In this document: one piece after another, positions 1 through 8,944 of the stretch
Numbering within the stretch: position 1 is the stretch's first letter
How the letters are laid out: each line of letters begins with the position of its first letter
Notes under the pieces: model-generated
The model's database searches: none
Told to the model about the DNA's origin: nothing
Seen by the model: only the letters and a program-made list of their open reading frames with translations
Assembly: GCA_021831785.1 (NCBI GenBank)
Contig: JAKBMB010000011.1
Coordinates: 317,491 to 381,490, forward strand
Origin: Deltaproteobacteria bacterium
GTDB taxonomy: Bacteria; Desulfobacterota; Binatia; Binatales; Binataceae
Reading direction: 5' to 3'
DNA length: 64,000 bases
Position numbers and translations under genes: made by a program

Positions 1-477
1 ATCGACGTTTTCGCGGCCATAGCAAGGCATCGAGCAAACCAGTTCCACCTGATTACGCCGATAAAACTGCGGCAGCCATTCCATGCCCTCGACGAACAGC
101 ACGGTGAGATTGCATCGCACCATCACTCGCCGGCCCAGCGCGCGGGCTTGCTCGACCAAGAAGCGGAAGTTCGAATTGAGCTCGGGTGCGCCACCGGTCA
201 GGTCGACCCCTGTAATCTGCTCACTGCGCGCAAGGATCGCCCTGACGCGCTCGGCCACCTCGCGCGTCATCCGCTCCGGGCGCTTCGGGCCGGCGTCGAC
301 GTGACAATGATGGCACGCCTGGTTACAGAGCTTGCCGACATTGACCTGCAGCGTTGCCGTTCGCCCGCGGCTGAGCAGACCGAGGCTGTGCTCGCTTAGG
401 ACGCGATTAAAATTTATGCTCGCCCCGGCGCCGATCGGGGCATCAAGAGCGGTCTTAACCTCGCCGCAGGATTCCAC
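1..477 (-). CDS. arsS: ArsS-like radical SAM protein (3' end off the window)
   Basis: This is the first 159 codons of a radical SAM enzyme resembling the arsenosugar-biosynthesis family ArsS, which acts on methylated arsenic compounds. Directly visible is the 4Fe-4S binding motif CNQACHHCH (C-x3-C-x2-C) near residue 50, followed by HVDAGPKRPERM and the glycine-rich TGGAPELN segment, all typical of the ArsS branch. The start is GTG at 477, with GGAGG about eight bases upstream. The C-terminal part lies beyond the left edge, so the family-specific tail cannot be checked. It has no operon partner here; the next gene is divergent and 480 bp away. ArsS is the best guess, but another SPASM-less radical SAM enzyme of the same branch is possible. 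Confidence 0.8.
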   Translation of the reverse strand, partial: MESCGEVKTALDAPIGAGASINFNRVLSEHSLGLLSRGRTATLQVNVGKLCNQACHHCHVDAGPKRPERMTREVAERVRAILARSEQITGVDLTGGAPELNSNFRFLVEQARALGRRVMVRCNLTVLFVEGMEWLPQFYRRNQVELVCSMPCYGRENVD

Positions 478-957
478 GTGACGTTCCTCCCATGGAAATT
501 TATATATTGTCCGCTTAGAGCGCCGGACGTTACAACAAGGCAAGCGCTTGGCGCAAATCTCCGGGCCGCGAGGCCCTGGCCGATCTGCCGCATCGCAAAC
601 CCATGCCCGACGGCCGCAGGCCTGAATTGGCCGGGCGTCCTTTTCGATGCGCAGCGAACGCCGCTCCGGCAAACAGGAACCCGGCGCTGGTGGCGACGGC
701 CCGCCGGTGCGACTCGATTACGTCTCAGTGCGAGGTGACATCGCGAGCGGCGAAGCGCTTGAAGAGCATGCTGAGCAGAAAAGCTCCGACGCGAGTCAGA
801 TGCGGCACAAGCCGGCGGGATGCGGTTGGGCTGGTTCTTTGCCTTTCGCGCCGTAGCGTTATAGATAGTCATTGAGAACGCCTCGGCGCTAACAGCAGAA
901 TCTATCGTTTACTTAAAACCTGTGTCGAGATTCTCCTGCTCAGACGGAGAGGCTCGC
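478..957. other. Intergenic region between divergent arsS and cyclase gene
   Basis: No convincing gene is seen. The ORFs here are short, arginine-rich and overlap each other on both strands, as expected from GC-rich non-coding DNA. An AT-rich stretch around 495-510 (TTTATATATT) just upstream of the arsS start could hold its promoter. Confidence 0.5.
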
Positions 958-2277
958 ATGACCGCGATCAAGTACGCGAAAAGCGGCAGCGTCCACGTTG
1001 CATACCAGGTGTTCGGCAGCGGAGCCCACGATCTGGTGATGGTCCCCGGGGCCTTTTCGCATCAGGAGCTCGTCTGGGACGACCCTCTGGCGGCGCGCTT
1101 GCTGGAACGGCTCGGTTCATTTGCTCGCGTGGTCGCTTTCGACAAACGTGGACAGGGGCTATCCGACCGCGGCGTCGCAGTGCCAACCCTCGAGGAGCGG
1201 ATGGACGACCTGCGGGCGGTGATGGATGCCGCCGGCGCGGAGCGCGCGGCAGTCTTAGGAGTCTCTGAAGGCGGCGCATTGGCAGCGGTGTTCGCTGCGA
1301 GCAACCCGGCTCGCGTCTCGGCGCTTATCCTTTTGAGTACCCGCGCGCGCTGGTCATGGGCGTCCGACTATCCAACCGGCAGGCCGTCTGAGGAGATAGC
1401 AAAACTGGTTGCCCAGACCGAAAAGCATTGGGGCGAAGGCGTCGCCGTTGCGCAGATGGCGCCGAGCCGCGCGAGCGACCCGGCCTTTCATCGCTGGTGG
1501 TGTAAGCTGGAGCGAATGAGCGCGAGCCCGGCCGACATCGTAGCGCTTTATCAGATGATCTTCGAGATTGATATCCGTAACGTGCTGCCCACGATCCGCG
1601 TCCCCACCCTGGTGATGCATCGCAGAGGTGACCAAGTCATTCCGCTCGAGGACGGCGGCTGCGTCGCCGAGCGGATTCCGGGCGCGAAGTTCGTCGCGCT
1701 GGAAGGCGCCGACCATTTCCCTTGGGTCGATGCCGGCGATGATTTTATCGGGGAAATTGAGGAGTTTCTCACCGGCATGCGCCGCGCAGCGGTGCCTGAC
1801 CGTATCCTTGCGACGCTGCTCTTCGTCGACATCGTGGGCTCGACGGAACAGGCGGCGAAGCTGGGCGACGCCAGATGGCGCGACCTGCTGGGGAGCTATT
1901 ACGGCTTGGTGGAGCGGCAGTTGGCGCGCTTCGGCGGCCGCAAGCTCGGCACTGCCGGCGACGGTGTCTTCGCCAGCTTCGACGGCCCCGCGCGCGCCGT
2001 GCGATGCGCGATGTCAATTCGCGAAGCGGTGCAGGCGCTCGGCATCAACGTGCGGGCCGGCGTTCACACCGGGGAATGCGCGATCGTCGGCGACAATCTG
2101 GGTGGAATCGCCGTGCACATTGGAGCGCGAATCTGCGACCTCGCCGCTCCCACCGAGGTCCTCGTCTCCAGCACCGTGAAGGACCTCGTCGCCGGCTCGG
2201 GCCTGCGCTTTACCGACCGTGGCGCCCGGCCGCTCAGGGGTGTCCCCGACCAATGGCGCCTATTCGCCGTGACCTGA
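958..2277 (+). CDS. Alpha/beta hydrolase fused to class III adenylate/guanylate cyclase domain
   Basis: A 439-residue two-domain protein. Residues 1 to about 270 form an alpha/beta hydrolase with the nucleophile elbow GVSEGG and a late ADHFPW segment supplying the catalytic histidine. From about 275 to the end is a class III nucleotide cyclase domain, starting LLFVDIVGSTEQ (metal-binding Asp) and continuing through GTAGDGVFASFDGPARA and RAGVHTGE. Such fusions are known, chiefly in actinobacteria and soil lineages; their ligands are mostly unknown. The hydrolase half may act as a sensor for a small ligand controlling cyclic-nucleotide production (inference). The ATG at 958 is preferred over an upstream GTG at 922 because GGAGAGG precedes it by about seven bases. 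The gene is monocistronic. Confidence 0.9.
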   Translation: MTAIKYAKSGSVHVAYQVFGSGAHDLVMVPGAFSHQELVWDDPLAARLLERLGSFARVVAFDKRGQGLSDRGVAVPTLEERMDDLRAVMDAAGAERAAVLGVSEGGALAAVFAASNPARVSALILLSTRARWSWASDYPTGRPSEEIAKLVAQTEKHWGEGVAVAQMAPSRASDPAFHRWWCKLERMSASPADIVALYQMIFEIDIRNVLPTIRVPTLVMHRRGDQVIPLEDGGCVAERIPGAKFVALEGADHFPWVDAGDDFIGEIEEFLTGMRRAAVPDRILATLLFVDIVGSTEQAAKLGDARWRDLLGSYYGLVERQLARFGGRKLGTAGDGVFASFDGPARAVRCAMSIREAVQALGINVRAGVHTGECAIVGDNLGGIAVHIGARICDLAAPTEVLVSSTVKDLVAGSGLRFTDRGARPLRGVPDQWRLFAVT

Positions 2278-2399
2278 CGGCTGCTTGACGAGTAGACGAT
2301 CAATCGTCGCGAGCGCCGAGTGCCAGGTGGCACGGCACCTGGAGCACCAAGCGTAGGCCGCCATTGCCTGTGGGCGAGGCACCGGCGGAAAGCGCCGCG

Positions 2400-3278
2400 C
2401 TATGTTGTCGGCCCATCGGGCGGGCGCTTGGCCGCGGGCTTTGTCTGCGGCGGCAAATTTTTGTCTTCGAGCATTAGGCAGCCGTCGCCAAGCCATCGCT
2501 CGAGCATCCGGTTGATTTCGCCAATCGCCTCGCCCTCGGGGCAGACTGCGGCAACCCTCTCGCACACGGCCGCAAAGCTCGCCCCTTCGGCAAGCAGGGA
2601 AAAGGCGTTGCGCTCGGCGAGCGCAATTTCGCGATAATACACCGCCCCGTTCAAACGCCAGACCACGACGCTTTGAGCCACAGGTTCGGGTGCTTGCCAT
2701 TCCTTCGGTTCACGGATCGCGCGCAACGCCTCGGCCACGCGCCATCGGCAGTCGACAAGCCGCAGCGCGGGCGGGGTCCTAAGATGCAGCTCAGGCCATC
2801 GCTCAGACGCGATAGCGCGCAAGTCCTGCGCCTTCAGGGTAACGGCGTCCGGCGCCTGAAAGACTTCGATCAGGCTCCATTCAAGCCGCGCAACCTCGGC
2901 TAGAAACGGCCATTGCTCCAGCGCGCGATGGCCGCGCAGAAAGTCGGGAAGAAACTGACCGGCGTAAACCACCGAGCTATGGAACGGCGGACAAGCGGCA
3001 AGATAGCCTCTGATAAGCTCGTGAAACCGCTCTGCGCCGACCATCCCGGCCACCGTCGGGAAGTCGTCCTTGAGGCATTCAAGGAGGCGATAGAAGTACG
3101 CGTCGGCGTATATAGCCAGCCGTTCGGCGGGGCCGAGCCGCTCATCGCCTACGATGATTTCGCTAAGGCCGCCCGCCGGCAGGCTACGACCCTCGGTTTC
3201 CGGCGCGGACGCAACGCCCTCCGGCGCCGTGATCACTTTGTAGAGCAGGCGCTGAAGTTTTTGCAAACGTTCTTCCAC
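2400..3278 (-). CDS. bufC: BufC-like putative DNA-binding/DUF2063 protein
   Basis: About 292 residues of the DUF2063 (HvfC/BufC N-terminal) family. In bufferin and related pathways this partner binds the DUF692 enzyme and presents the precursor peptide. The N-terminal helical domain is recognisable from ERLGPAERLAIYADAYFYRLLECLKDDFPTVA, followed by GYLAACPPFHSS and FLAEVARLEWSLIEVFQAPDA, all family signatures. The frame is open back to 3530, but those extra residues lie inside bufB and are not family-like. The likely start is GTG at 3278 (VEERLQKLQ), overlapping the end of bufB by 95 bp, with only a weak upstream Shine-Dalgarno sequence. This implies translational coupling with bufB. Confidence 0.82.
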   Translation of the reverse strand: MEERLQKLQRLLYKVITAPEGVASAPETEGRSLPAGGLSEIIVGDERLGPAERLAIYADAYFYRLLECLKDDFPTVAGMVGAERFHELIRGYLAACPPFHSSVVYAGQFLPDFLRGHRALEQWPFLAEVARLEWSLIEVFQAPDAVTLKAQDLRAIASERWPELHLRTPPALRLVDCRWRVAEALRAIREPKEWQAPEPVAQSVVVWRLNGAVYYREIALAERNAFSLLAEGASFAAVCERVAAVCPEGEAIGEINRMLERWLGDGCLMLEDKNLPPQTKPAAKRPPDGPTT

Positions 3279-4137
3279 TGTCGGTTGTCCCAGATTCTCG
3301 CTCGTTGGCAGCGGACGAGTCGCAAATTCGGCGCGCCTCTTTCGCGGCCGTCTGCAGCACCGCAAACTCGGGAATATTGTCGTCCCATTCGATGAGCGTC
3401 GATACCGCCCCGAACCGGCGCACGGCGAGCTCGTACAAAGACCACACTTCGGGCCGAATCGGATGGTCGTGCGTGTCGAGAAGGTAGGCGCCGTGGTCAC
3501 TGTGACCGGCAAGATGAAACTGTACGACACGCTCGATGGGTATCGACGATATATACCGCGCGGGGTCGAAACGATGGTTAAAGGCGTTCACAAAAATATT
3601 ATTGATGTCAAGCAAAATGCCGCAATCGGCCTGCTGCGCGACGGCGGCCAGAAACTCCCACTCGCTCATCCTCGATTCGACAAAGCGCATGTAGGTCGAC
3701 ACGTTTTCCAACAGAATCGGCCGCTCCAGTGTATCTTGAACCTGGCGGACGCGGTCAGCCACATGGCGAATTACAGCGGACGTGTAAGGCAGCGGCAAAA
3801 GGTCATGCAGGTTGCGTCCGTCAACGCCGGTCCAGCACAGATGATCCGACACCCACGCGGGCTCAAAGCGGCGGGCGAGCTTCTTTAGGGCGGCAAGATA
3901 TTCGCGGTTGAGCGAATCCGTCGAGCCGATGGACAACGAGACGCCGTGCAAGACGATAGGGTAGCGCTCGCGCACCGACTCCAGAACCTGCAACGGGCGC
4001 CCACCGGCGACCATGAAATTTTCCGTAATTACCTCAAACCAGTCCACCGCCGGCTTTTCCTGCAACACCAAATCATAGTGCTCAGTGCGCAGGCCGACGC
4101 CGCACCCAAGGCAAGGAAAATCCGCGCGTTTCATCAT
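3184..4137 (-). CDS. bufB: BufB-like DUF692 multinuclear iron enzyme
   Basis: A 317-residue DUF692 protein of the MbnB/TglH/BufB group. These TIM-barrel, multi-iron oxygen-dependent enzymes modify cysteine residues of peptide precursors; the bufferin members are reported to make thiooxazole-type copper ligands. Expected metal-ligand segments are all present: HGVSLSIGS, SDHLCW, ENVSTYMRF, LLDINNIFVNAFNH, FHLAGHSDH, DTHDHP and LIEWDDNIPEF. Two adjacent ATG codons (4137 and 4134) follow GGGGGGTGAG. The last 45 residues run past the usual family end and overlap bufC. Its precursor gene, bufA, lies 549 bp upstream on the same strand. A repeat element at 4201-4370 sits in that gap, so co-transcription with bufA is not assured. 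Confidence 0.87.
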   Translation of the reverse strand: MMKRADFPCLGCGVGLRTEHYDLVLQEKPAVDWFEVITENFMVAGGRPLQVLESVRERYPIVLHGVSLSIGSTDSLNREYLAALKKLARRFEPAWVSDHLCWTGVDGRNLHDLLPLPYTSAVIRHVADRVRQVQDTLERPILLENVSTYMRFVESRMSEWEFLAAVAQQADCGILLDINNIFVNAFNHRFDPARYISSIPIERVVQFHLAGHSDHGAYLLDTHDHPIRPEVWSLYELAVRRFGAVSTLIEWDDNIPEFAVLQTAAKEARRICDSSAANERESGTTDSGRTFAKTSAPALQSDHGAGGRCVRAGNRGS

Positions 4138-4686
4138 CGCTCACCCCCCAATACCTTCACCGTCTGATCAATCACCATTAGAGCCTGTCTTATAAACGCG
4201 CTCAGAGTTTGTGAGTTTTTTTGGGGTTCCGCCCAATCTTGTGTCATCTTGAGCGAAGGCCGGCGCGGCCGGAATCGAAAAACCCCTAGTTTTTCCGGGA
4301 TTCTTCGACTTGCGCAACGCTCGCTCAGGATGACACCAAAGGCTAACGTTAAAAATTCACAGGCTCTCAGCATAACCTAAGGAGGGACGCTCGGCATGAC
4401 ATCCACACCCTACGGTCACTTATGAGACTACTTCTAGAGCGCCACATGCGTCACTCATCGGCAGACAAACGCACTTGTCGCGCCAAGCTTACCCCTTCTT
4501 GCAGCCGCCTGCGCCGACTCGGGCAACGCGCGCCCCGGTGACGGCCGGGCGTGCGGCCCGTGCCAGCAAGCTGGGCGCGTAACGTTCGGACTTTTGCGCG
4601 CGCTCAAGACGCGCGAAGTCAAACCCGAAGCGCCGGCACGCTCCCTGGGCCGCACGCTCCCGTATGCCGTTCTCGCAGCGCAGGGC
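4138..4686. other. Long spacer between bufA and bufB, carrying a palindromic repeat
   Basis: The 549 bp between the precursor gene and its modification genes contain the repeat element 4201-4370 and about 300 bp with no recognisable coding sequence. Short ORFs here are not supported by any family resemblance. Bufferin operons are usually compact, so the spacing suggests later insertion. Confidence 0.5.
4201..4370 (+). repeat. Intergenic palindromic repeat, family B copy 1
   Basis: A 170-bp element with imperfect terminal inverted repeats: the left end reads CTCAGAGTTTGTGAG and the right end, reverse-complemented, CTGAGAGCCTGTGAA. Its interior contains the TGTCATCYTGAGCGA-type motif in both orientations. 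It matches the element at 56103-56270 along its whole length in inverse orientation, with only scattered differences. No coding capacity is seen, which fits a MITE- or REP-like mobile element. Confidence 0.7.
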
Positions 4687-4959
4687 CTACATCTTCTTTT
4701 TTTCCGGATGGCCGCCCGCGTCCTTGCATTCTTTGGCGCTAGTCGTCATAACGAACCCCTGCCCCTTGCAGGAATTCTTGCCCGGGCCGGGACTGGTCGC
4801 AGTCTTGCACGCGCTTTGCCCGGCGCAGGAGTTGCCGCCGAGGCACTGCACTTTGCCCTTCGCCATAGAGCTTCCCTGGGCTCGAACCGCAGCCGGCTGG
4901 GCCATAAATGCGAGAGCGACCGCGGTAGCCAGAATCGCGCCCGTGGTTGTTGCCTTCAT
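4687..4959 (-). CDS. bufA: Bufferin precursor, BufA2-like cysteine-rich secreted peptide
   Basis: A 90-residue precursor with a Sec signal peptide (positively charged start, hydrophobic core AILATAVALAFMA, cleavage probably after AVRA near residue 27). The mature part has five cysteines in a pattern typical of the BufA2 family: QCLGGNSCAGQSACK, then NSCKGQGFVMTT and KECKDAGG. In this family the cysteines become copper-chelating heterocycles through BufB/BufC, and the exported product protects the periplasm against copper. The start at 4959 has AGGAGG eight bases upstream. The nearby ECF sigma factor (12.7 kb) and CusBA pump (43-48 kb) fit a copper-response theme, though no link is shown by sequence. 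Confidence 0.85.
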   Translation of the reverse strand: MKATTTGAILATAVALAFMAQPAAVRAQGSSMAKGKVQCLGGNSCAGQSACKTATSPGPGKNSCKGQGFVMTTSAKECKDAGGHPEKKKM

Positions 4960-5513
4960 CGAAAAAGCCTCCTCACGCGTTTTAGTTGTGCCGCGTTTTC
5001 GCGACAGAGCCGAACACCTATAATCCTCCCGCGTCCACCCAAAAACTCTCGCGCCCGCGGCCCTCTGGTGCCCATCCTTTTGCTCCAGTCGCCGTGAGCC
5101 GCACGCGATGCTTGCGCGGGGCCGGTTTTGCCGTTATCAACTATTGTCTTCTCACTCGCCGGACCGTTACAGTCGAAAAAATCGGCCGCCGGTTAACCGC
5201 GGAATGTGACGAGCGTGCACGGTTTCGGCCGCATGCGCAAGACCTTCTGGCTCCGTTTATTATACCGGCGTATGCGCGGACTCGCGGTTCCCATCTAGGG
5301 TCTTATATTTCTCAGGGTTGTGACGCGAAGGATCGACGCGCGCTGCGGTTCATTGAAGCACTCGCCCGCGCCGCGCGCGGCTGGCGCGGCACGTGCTAGC
5401 GGACGAGCTTTTCCGCGGCGTGGTGTAGCAGGCACAGACGCTTAAAACGCTCTTGGACGAGCAGCGCTTCACGGATGACACTGCCGAAGCGCGGGTGGTT
5501 TGCATAACTATGC
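4960..5513. other. Region between bufA and atpG containing direct-repeat copy 1
   Basis: Apart from the repeat described separately (5029-5390) and the presumed bufA promoter in 4960-5030, nothing recognisable is seen. The 5391-5513 stretch downstream of atpG shows no clear rho-independent terminator. Confidence 0.5.
5029..5390 (+). repeat. Direct-repeat copy 1 flanking the N-ATPase operon
   Basis: This segment aligns, with roughly two-thirds identity and small gaps, to 12347-12798. Shared landmarks in the same order are GTTATCA-CTATTGTCTT, GCTACAGTCGA / GTTACAGTCGA, ATTATACCGGCG / TCATACCGGCG, ATCTAGGGTCT, GACGCGAAGG / GACACGAAGG and GCGGTTCAT. In the second copy the right part runs into the start of the ECF sigma gene. 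Here it is followed by unrelated sequence, so it appears to be a decayed duplicate of that promoter and gene start. Confidence 0.75.
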
Positions 5514-6374
5514 TCAGACCGACTTCATCGCTTCGGCGCCACCGATCAGATCAAGAATCTCTGTGGTGACCGCTTCCTGGCGCAGCCGGCGGGCCAGGAG
5601 GTTAAGTTCATTGAACTTCTTTTCGATATTTTCATGCGCAGCTTCCATCGTGCGGAACCGCGCGGCGTTCTCGCTCGTGAACGATTCCGTCAACGCATTC
5701 TCGAGCGCCGCGAAGAAGTATTCTCCGGCCAACTCTTCGAAAAGTTCGGGGGCGTGAAGATTTGTCAGCGGCGGAATTCTGAGAATGCGCGGCTGCACCA
5801 CGCTGGCATCGAGCGGCAGCAGCAGTCGACGCTCGACCCCGGTCTGCTGTCCGGCGCGAAAGCCGGCGTGTATAACCTCGAGCCGGCCCAGTTCGCCTAT
5901 CGAGAACATCCGGTAGAACTCGGACGCCACGCGGCGCGCAACCCCGGTGACGCCACCGCTATGGGTCGCCATCTGCAGCGTGAGGTTAGGGCGGTGACCG
6001 CGCTCGGCGGCGCGCAGCGCACCCCGGCTGCCAACAACTAGAAGCTGCGCGTCACCGTTGCTTTCGGCGAGCGCGCGCTCGGCGAGGTCGAGAATCCGTT
6101 CGTTGAAGGCGCCGCAGAATCCGTGCTCGGAACAGATGGCCACGATGCCGAGCCGCGCGCACTGCGGTGGTCCCGACCGGGATTCGCCGGCATCGAGCAG
6201 CGCGGCCACTTCGGCCAGCGCGCCGCTGATCTCCTCGGAGTACCTGTGGATCGCATCGAGCGAACGCTGGCCTTGCTGCATCTGAGAGGCGGCGATCGCT
6301 CGAATCGCAGCGACGATATCCAGCAATTCATTGAGCGAGATGATGCGCGCCGAGACTTCTTGGATTCTCGACAT
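5514..6374 (-). CDS. atpG: N-type ATPase gamma subunit
   Basis: The central-stalk gamma subunit, 286 residues and last gene of the operon. It couples rotation of the membrane c-ring to the catalytic alpha/beta head. The N-terminal helix SARIISLNELLDIVAAIRAIAASQM and the C-terminal helix NIEKKFNELNLLARRLRQEAVTTEILDLIGGAEA match the long coiled-coil ends of gamma subunits, with VAICSEHGFCGAFNE from the Rossmann-like middle. It begins seven bases after atpA stops. Divergence from housekeeping gamma subunits is normal for N-type ATPases. Confidence 0.92.
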   Translation of the reverse strand: MSRIQEVSARIISLNELLDIVAAIRAIAASQMQQGQRSLDAIHRYSEEISGALAEVAALLDAGESRSGPPQCARLGIVAICSEHGFCGAFNERILDLAERALAESNGDAQLLVVGSRGALRAAERGHRPNLTLQMATHSGGVTGVARRVASEFYRMFSIGELGRLEVIHAGFRAGQQTGVERRLLLPLDASVVQPRILRIPPLTNLHAPELFEELAGEYFFAALENALTESFTSENAARFRTMEAAHENIEKKFNELNLLARRLRQEAVTTEILDLIGGAEAMKSV

Positions 6375-6381
6375 CGCCGAA

Positions 6382-7986
6382 TCACTCCCGCGCCGCGGCC
6401 GGCCGAACCCCTGCGCTACTGGTCATCTTCTCCACCAACTCCGCCATCAGGGAGCGCAACACCGCGCGCGACTCGGCATCAAGCTCGCCGGTAGCGTTGA
6501 TTCGTTCGGCGTTTGCCGCGCCGCGGCGCTGCAACCAGTCTCCGATCGCGTCCCGCAGCTCGCCGATTCTGTCAACCGCGAGCCGGTCGAGCAGCCCTTC
6601 ATTGAGCGCCAGCAGCAGGGTCACCTGATGCGCGAGGGCAAGCGGGGCATATTGCGGCTGGGTCAGGACCGCGCGGATCCTGCGACCATGTTCGATCACC
6701 GTGCGCGTCCGCTCGTCAAGCATGCCGCCAAAGCGGGAGAAGATTTCGAGCTCAAGGAACTGCGCGTACTGGAGGCGCAGGCTTTCGGAGAGCGCGCGGA
6801 TCGCCGCCGGCTGTGTTTTTCCGCCCACACGCGAAACGCTCGTGCCGACGTTCACGGCCGGTTTCTGTCCCTCATGGAAAAGCCGCGGCTCAAGCACGAT
6901 TTGGCCGTCGGTTATCGAGATGAGGTTGGTCGGGATATACGCGGCCAGGTTGCCCTCCTCAGTGGCAGCGACCGGCAGCGCCGTCAGTGAACCGCCGCCG
7001 CGCTCGCGGCTGAGCTTCGCCGCGCGCTCCAATAGGCGGGAATGGATGTAAAAGATGTCTCCAGGGTACGCTTCACGGCCGGGCGGATTGCGCAGCAGAA
7101 GCGCAAGCTGCCGGTAGATCACAGCGTGCTTGGTCAGGTCGTCGATCACCAGCAGGGCATCGCCGCCGCGCTCGGAAAAATATTCGGCCATGGTACATGC
7201 CGCGTACGGGGCGAGCCATTGCAGGCCCGGGGGATCGTCGGCCGCGGCGACCACGAAGATGCAGCGGTCCGGCGCGCCGTAGCGCCGGACCGCCTCGATC
7301 ACCTGGCTGACCGACGACATTTTCTGGCCCACGGCGCAGTAAACGGAAATTACGCCGGAGCCGCGCTGGCTGATGATCGCGTCGACGGCGATCGCGGTTT
7401 TGCCCGTCTCGCGGTCACCGATTATCAGTTCGCGCTGGCCGCGCCCGAGCGGCAGCATCGCGTCGATCACAACCAGCCCGGTGTGAAGCGCCTGGTGGAC
7501 GAAGTCGCGGTCGGCGATGGCGGGCGCAGGTTTTTCCACCGGCTCGAAGGCTTTACTGCCGACATCGGCGCCGCCGTCGAGAGCGCTTCCCAGAGGATTA
7601 ACGATGCGGCCCAGCAGGTTCTCACCGACCGGCACGCTGGCGACAGCGCCGGTAGTATGCACGCGGCTGCCGGCCTCAACGCCCGCACTTGGCCCGAGCA
7701 TCGCGCAGCCGATCAGGTCGGGATCCAGCGTCAGTACCATCCCCATCACGGGCGCGCCTGCGCCACTGGCCTCGAACAGCAGCAGCTCGTTGAGACGCGC
7801 GTCGGGAAGCCCCGAGACGCCGGCGACGTCATCGCCGACACGCTCGACTCGCCCGAAGACGTTGAGCGTCGGCGCCGGCTTGAACCGGTCGAGCCGGACG
7901 CGGGCCTCGGCGGCCCGCGTCCGCAGAGCATCAGCCAGCGCGGCCACGGCCCCCCATCTCCCGGCGCGCGGCGGCGATACTTTCAC
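6382..7986 (-). CDS. atpA: N-type ATPase alpha subunit
   Basis: A 534-residue regulatory nucleotide-binding subunit of the F1-like head. Visible are the Walker A motif GDRETGKT, the [36 protein letters not shown]-like core in the expected order, [11 protein letters not shown] (Walker B), and [27 protein letters not shown]. The first 56 bp overlap the end of atpF, implying translational coupling. A Gly- and Ala-rich start region differs from housekeeping AtpA. Confidence 0.95.
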   Translation of the reverse strand: MKVSPPRAGRWGAVAALADALRTRAAEARVRLDRFKPAPTLNVFGRVERVGDDVAGVSGLPDARLNELLLFEASGAGAPVMGMVLTLDPDLIGCAMLGPSAGVEAGSRVHTTGAVASVPVGENLLGRIVNPLGSALDGGADVGSKAFEPVEKPAPAIADRDFVHQALHTGLVVIDAMLPLGRGQRELIIGDRETGKTAIAVDAIISQRGSGVISVYCAVGQKMSSVSQVIEAVRRYGAPDRCIFVVAAADDPPGLQWLAPYAACTMAEYFSERGGDALLVIDDLTKHAVIYRQLALLLRNPPGREAYPGDIFYIHSRLLERAAKLSRERGGGSLTALPVAATEEGNLAAYIPTNLISITDGQIVLEPRLFHEGQKPAVNVGTSVSRVGGKTQPAAIRALSESLRLQYAQFLELEIFSRFGGMLDERTRTVIEHGRRIRAVLTQPQYAPLALAHQVTLLLALNEGLLDRLAVDRIGELRDAIGDWLQRRGAANAERINATGELDAESRAVLRSLMAELVEKMTSSAGVRPAAARE

Positions 7987-8683
7987 GCCAGTTGAAGCGC
8001 AGTGTCGCGTTAGGGAATCGGAGTTCTGCGCCGGCGATCAGCTCGGGGTCGGCGGAAAAGATGATGTTGGGCGAATTGCCGAGCCGCGCGGCCAGCGCTG
8101 AGCGCCATTCGAGCTGCTCGCCGGCGCTCAACGCATGGGCGGTAGCGACCTGCAGCGGCGCCGCAGTGTCGGCGCCACACAGCGCGGCGCGCTCGGAATC
8201 GGGCAACCGGTCAAGATGCTCGATCACGCGCTCGAGGAACGGTCCCTCCAGCACCGGCGCCGCCACTTCACCGAGCAGGCGCGCAGCCAAGGTGATTGCG
8301 AGCCCGGCCGCCTGTTCGAAAACTTCATTGGCAACCATGGCGCGTTCTTCGTCGAGGCGCTTGAGGACCGTCTGCTTGAGCTGCTCGCTCTCGGCGCGGG
8401 CGGCTTCGAGCACCTTCTTACCTTCTTCGGCAAGCCGCGCTCGCTCCTCTTCGATCAGCGCGCGGCGCGCCGCCTCTATTTGGGCCCGGCGCGCCTCGAA
8501 GTCTTGGCGGGCCTGGTCAGCGCTCTGTTTGGCTGCCTGCGCCGCGGCGAGCGCATGGGCAATCTCCTCCTTGCGCCGCGCCACGATTGCGGCGACCGGC
8601 TTGAACAAAAAGCGCTTGAGCAGCCACACCAGGATTACGAAATTGACCACCTGCAGCGCGAAGGTCCACCAGTCGAAAGTCAT
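7931..8683 (-). CDS. atpF: N-type ATPase b subunit with delta-like C-terminus
   Basis: A 250-residue peripheral-stalk subunit. The N-terminus carries one transmembrane helix ([23 protein letters not shown]), followed by a long charged coiled coil (about residues 30-140). The last hundred residues (from about [12 protein letters not shown]) resemble delta-type sequence. N-type operons lack a separate atpH and have such extended b subunits, so this protein probably does both jobs (family knowledge plus inference). It starts two bases after atpE ends and overlaps atpA by 56 bp. Confidence 0.9.
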   Translation of the reverse strand: MTFDWWTFALQVVNFVILVWLLKRFLFKPVAAIVARRKEEIAHALAAAQAAKQSADQARQDFEARRAQIEAARRALIEEERARLAEEGKKVLEAARAESEQLKQTVLKRLDEERAMVANEVFEQAAGLAITLAARLLGEVAAPVLEGPFLERVIEHLDRLPDSERAALCGADTAAPLQVATAHALSAGEQLEWRSALAARLGNSPNIIFSADPELIAGAELRFPNATLRFNWRESIAAARREMGGRGRAG

Positions 8684-8685
8684 CG

Positions 8686-8931
8686 TCAGCGCGCAGCGTA
8701 GGGATTTGCGAACAGGAGCAGCAAGGCTACCACCAGGCAGTAAATCGCCATCGTCTCGATCATCGCGAGTCCCACGAACAGCGTGCGCGACAGGGTACCC
8801 GCGGACTCCGGCTGGCGGGCAATTCCCTCCATTGCCGCCGCAATCGCGCGCCCCTCGGCGAGCGCGGGGCTGATCGACCCGATCGAGACCGCCAGCGCGG
8901 CGGCAATTATGCTTACGATCTGTGTGTTCAT
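8686..8931 (-). CDS. atpE: N-type ATPase c subunit (rotor ring)
   Basis: An 81-residue hairpin of two membrane helices forming the ion-carrying rotor ring. The loop ARQPE (39-42) is the conserved F1-contact motif. The ion site has Glu59 in AMIETMAIY, and a second carboxylate, Glu26, in SPALAEGRA where sodium ATPases usually have glutamine; Thr60 and Tyr64 complete the pocket. This double-carboxylate site is characteristic of N-type c subunits. The ATG at 8931 has GGAGG seven bases upstream and is preferred over the longer open frame beginning at 8955. Confidence 0.93.
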   Translation of the reverse strand: MNTQIVSIIAAALAVSIGSISPALAEGRAIAAAMEGIARQPESAGTLSRTLFVGLAMIETMAIYCLVVALLLLFANPYAAR

Positions 8932-8944
8932 CCGATATCCTCCG

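Noticed and set aside
414-872. Minus-strand frame of 152 codons in the arsS-cyclase spacer
   Set aside because: Arginine- and proline-rich, overlaps other frames on both strands, no family resemblance, and overlaps the arsS start.
3184-3530. Frameshift joining bufB and bufC into one gene
   Set aside because: Both proteins keep complete family-typical ends; overlap with an internal GTG start explains the arrangement, and they are separate families.
4455-4655. A second cysteine-rich bufferin precursor between bufA and bufB
   Set aside because: The minus-strand frame has only two cysteines, no signal peptide and no BufA motif.
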